NCBI GenBank assembly: GCA_017645945.1
Contig: JAGCNL010000005.1
Coordinates: forward strand, 27,464 to 91,463
From: Salinivirgaceae bacterium
GTDB lineage: Bacteria > Bacteroidota > Bacteroidia > Bacteroidales > SZUA-534
Length of the DNA: 64,000 bases
Direction: 5' to 3'
Numbering within the stretch: position 1 is the first letter of the stretch; the number at the start of each line of letters is the position of its first letter. The notes below the pieces were generated by a model that saw nothing but the letters and a program-made list of their open reading frames with translations, did no database searches and was not told where the DNA came from. A program made the position numbers and the translations under genes. Below, in pieces: positions 63,338 through 64,000 of this stretch.

Positions 63338-64000
63338 TCACTCCTTCGGGGTTTGGTTTTGTCGGCACTCCATTTTTCCCAAATACGCCTTCCGACACAA
63401 ATTCATTTGTCCTTCCAAACCCTCTATCCTTTCCAAAAATTCCTTGGTATCGATATTTATCTGCCAATAATCAATGAGCGTGTCTTTGTTCAGAAGAATC
63501 CACCTTTTGGTGTCGGCAATTTGCTCGGGGGTCATAAGGTTTGAAGCCCCCGAAACATCTGGATTGTCGCACACCGAAAAAGCGACACAACGGCCGTCAA
63601 TAAAGATTCTTACCGTCGGCTGCGGCTCAACATTATTGACTCCCACCCAAACTTTGTGGATTAGCCCCGTCCACTCCGGAAGTAAGTAGTCCATATCGAA
63701 ATAGCCGTCTTTGAAGTACAAATCTTCATCGGTCACCACTTTAATTTTGGATTCTTCTATCGGTTCAACTTTAACATCCTTCAGTTCAACGATATAGCCC
63801 GAAAACGAACGTTTGGTTGTTTCATCATCCGCCAATTCGCTCTCCCAACCATCGGCCGATTGCAACTCGTTGTAAATCATAGAGCAGCATTGTCCGTCAG
63901 TTTCTTTGGCTGGCGACTCCCAACATTCGGCCACAATTCGTGTCACGGTTCCTGCAATGCGGTGAGTTTCGCCGATATGGTGCTCCTCGCAGAAATCGAT
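63338..64000 (-). CDS. Hypothetical protein, 5' end beyond the window
   Basis: The frame is open to the right edge, so the N-terminus is missing. The visible 221 residues include CEEHHIGETHRIAGT at the edge, WESPAKETDGQCCSMIY, an acidic middle (VVTDEDLYFKDGYFDMDYLLPEW), TVRIFIDGRCVAFSVCDNP and a helical C-terminus. A GTG at 63946 could be taken as a start, but the open frame beyond it makes a longer protein likely. Family not recognised. Most upstream visible gene of the four-gene run leading into the AAA+/rtcB unit. Confidence 0.65.
   Translation of the reverse strand: MDFCEEHHIGETHRIAGTVTRIVAECWESPAKETDGQCCSMIYNELQSADGWESELADDETTKRSFSGYIVELKDVKVEPIEESKIKVVTDEDLYFKDGYFDMDYLLPEWTGLIHKVWVGVNNVEPQPTVRIFIDGRCVAFSVCDNPDVSGASNLMTPEQIADTKRWILLNKDTLIDYWQINIDTKEFLERIEGLEGQMNLCRKAYLGKMECRQNQTPKE

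Overview
The window looks like chromosomal DNA of a Bacteroidales bacterium, probably an uncultured gut or rumen fibre degrader. The evidence is promoters of the Bacteroidota type (-7 box TAnnTTTG, seen before about a dozen genes), few Shine-Dalgarno sites, many lipoproteins with short lipobox signals, and families typical of the phylum (GH10-CE1, CBM48-CE1, DUF3127, DUF3109, DUF4143, six-bladed-propeller lipoproteins). No rRNA, CRISPR array, transposase or integrase was seen. One tRNA (Gln, CTG) is present.

Layout. 1-11.7 kb is a xylan/cellulose degradation locus: a GH10 xylanase-CE1 esterase (5' end outside the window), a GH9 glucanase, a type-B carboxylesterase, a double CE1 esterase and a GH8 enzyme on the other strand. 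A DUF4143 ATPase gene with a striking palindromic repeat array and a YbaK deacylase are interspersed. A further CE1 esterase lies at 30.1-31.3 kb. These enzymes would remove acyl side groups and cut the xylan backbone; no SusC/SusD pair is visible. 11.9-18.4 kb is an efflux operon (TetR, adaptor, RND pump fused to a TolC-like channel) with two matching TetR-type operators. 18.6-22.2 kb is a defence-like patch: a DUF1016 nuclease, an extensively hairpinned 255-bp element, an EcoRI-family adenine methyltransferase and a DUF262-HNH nuclease. 22.2-52 kb is mostly housekeeping or ordinary accessory genes (alaS, purT, aat, plsC, an M23 peptidase, Na/Pi and BASS transporters, an ECF sigma/anti-sigma unit, a SpoIIE phosphatase, a porin), with degenerate repeats between genes.

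52-64 kb, after the tRNA, is the most unusual region. About ten genes lie on the minus strand: a WYL-domain regulator, a WG-repeat protein, two AAA+ ATPases, an RtcB RNA ligase and four uncharacterised proteins, one with four tandem copies of an unknown domain of about 130 residues carrying PH[IL]H motifs. Three promoters in this cluster share the same operator (TACGCA, 5-7 bp, TGCGTA), set 7-8 bp upstream of a T[AT]CCTTTG -7 box; two of them are similar over some 130 bp. This suggests a WYL-controlled regulon built around RNA ligation and AAA+ remodelling. It is the best candidate here for an undescribed system. The cluster runs off the right edge of the window.
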